A stretch of 64,000 nucleotides of DNA, from the NCBI GenBank assembly GCA_013397455.1, contig VYZB01000213.1, forward strand, positions 1,288,909 through 1,352,908, read 5' to 3'. Source of the stretch: Crotophaga sulcirostris. Its lineage: Eukaryota; Chordata; Aves; Cuculiformes; Crotophagidae. A program made the translations under genes and the position numbers. Of this stretch, positions 63,972 to 64,000 are shown one piece after another (the first letter of the stretch is position 1; each line of letters opens with the position of its first letter). A model generated the notes under the pieces. That model saw only the letters and a program-made list of their open reading frames with translations. It made no database searches and was not told the DNA's origin.

Positions 63972-64000
63972 CCTTTAGGGGTTCCTTCCTTTCAATTTTT
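63972..64000 (-). CDS. TRDN: Triadin Lys/Glu-rich exon, 3' part only (cut by window edge)
   Basis: This is the most upstream piece of triadin visible here; its 5' part lies beyond position 64000. Read on the minus strand it ends in AAAGG followed by gtatgt, a good splice donor. In the frame shared with the following exons it reads KIERKEPLK and leaves one G over (phase 1). The basic, Lys/Glu-rich composition and the phase match the next three exons, so it is probably part of the lumenal KEKE-type tail that faces the sarcoplasmic reticulum interior. The acceptor cannot be seen, so exon length is unknown. The assignment rests on context and frame. Confidence 0.82.

Overview
This window is bird nuclear DNA. 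It is AT-rich, intron-dominated vertebrate sequence with several CR1 LINE fragments, one of them ending in the typical avian ATTCTATGAT-type 3' repeats. It also holds one LTR fragment of avian endogenous-retrovirus type. I cannot name the species. No bacterial, plasmid or viral gene organisation is present, and no tRNA, rRNA or CRISPR array was seen.

The one gene I can support is TRDN (triadin), on the minus strand, so it reads from position 64000 down to 1. Thirteen coding exons or exon candidates were assigned by hand from splice sites, reading phase and similarity to triadin as I remember it. In transcript order they are: the 3' end of a Lys/Glu exon (63972-64000), three near-identical 60-bp exons (61528-61587, 59475-59534, 56924-56983), the large KEKE exon (55410-55604), the conserved AFCRY exon (49604-49663), a proline-containing exon (31877-31948), and then 21757-21792, 21471-21482, 20613-20675, 19697-19759, 5202-5246 and 1659-1694. 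All begin and end in phase 1, so they join in one frame in any combination. Both ends of the gene lie outside the window: the N-terminal, transmembrane and first lumenal exons above 64000, and the C-terminal exons below 1.

Triadin is a single-pass membrane protein of junctional sarcoplasmic reticulum. Its lumenal KEKE-rich tail links calsequestrin to the ryanodine receptor. The window covers much of that tail. The sequence just after the KEKE exon donor stays open for 24 codons, stops, and is followed by AATAAA and a GT-rich stretch. This would give a short isoform like mammalian Trisk 32/CT1.

The rest is intron. It holds CR1 fragments (12.2-14.0, 36.8, 53.8-54.9, 56.2 and 59.7-60.4 kb), an ERV LTR fragment (14.4 kb), a small GC-rich hAT-like element (39.4 kb), simple repeats, and a 285-bp assembly gap (53888-54172). 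I found no convincing second gene on either strand. No wholly new system was found; the most informative points are the isoform-defining read-through, the exon triplication, the probable GC-AG intron, the candidate microexon and the hAT-like element.
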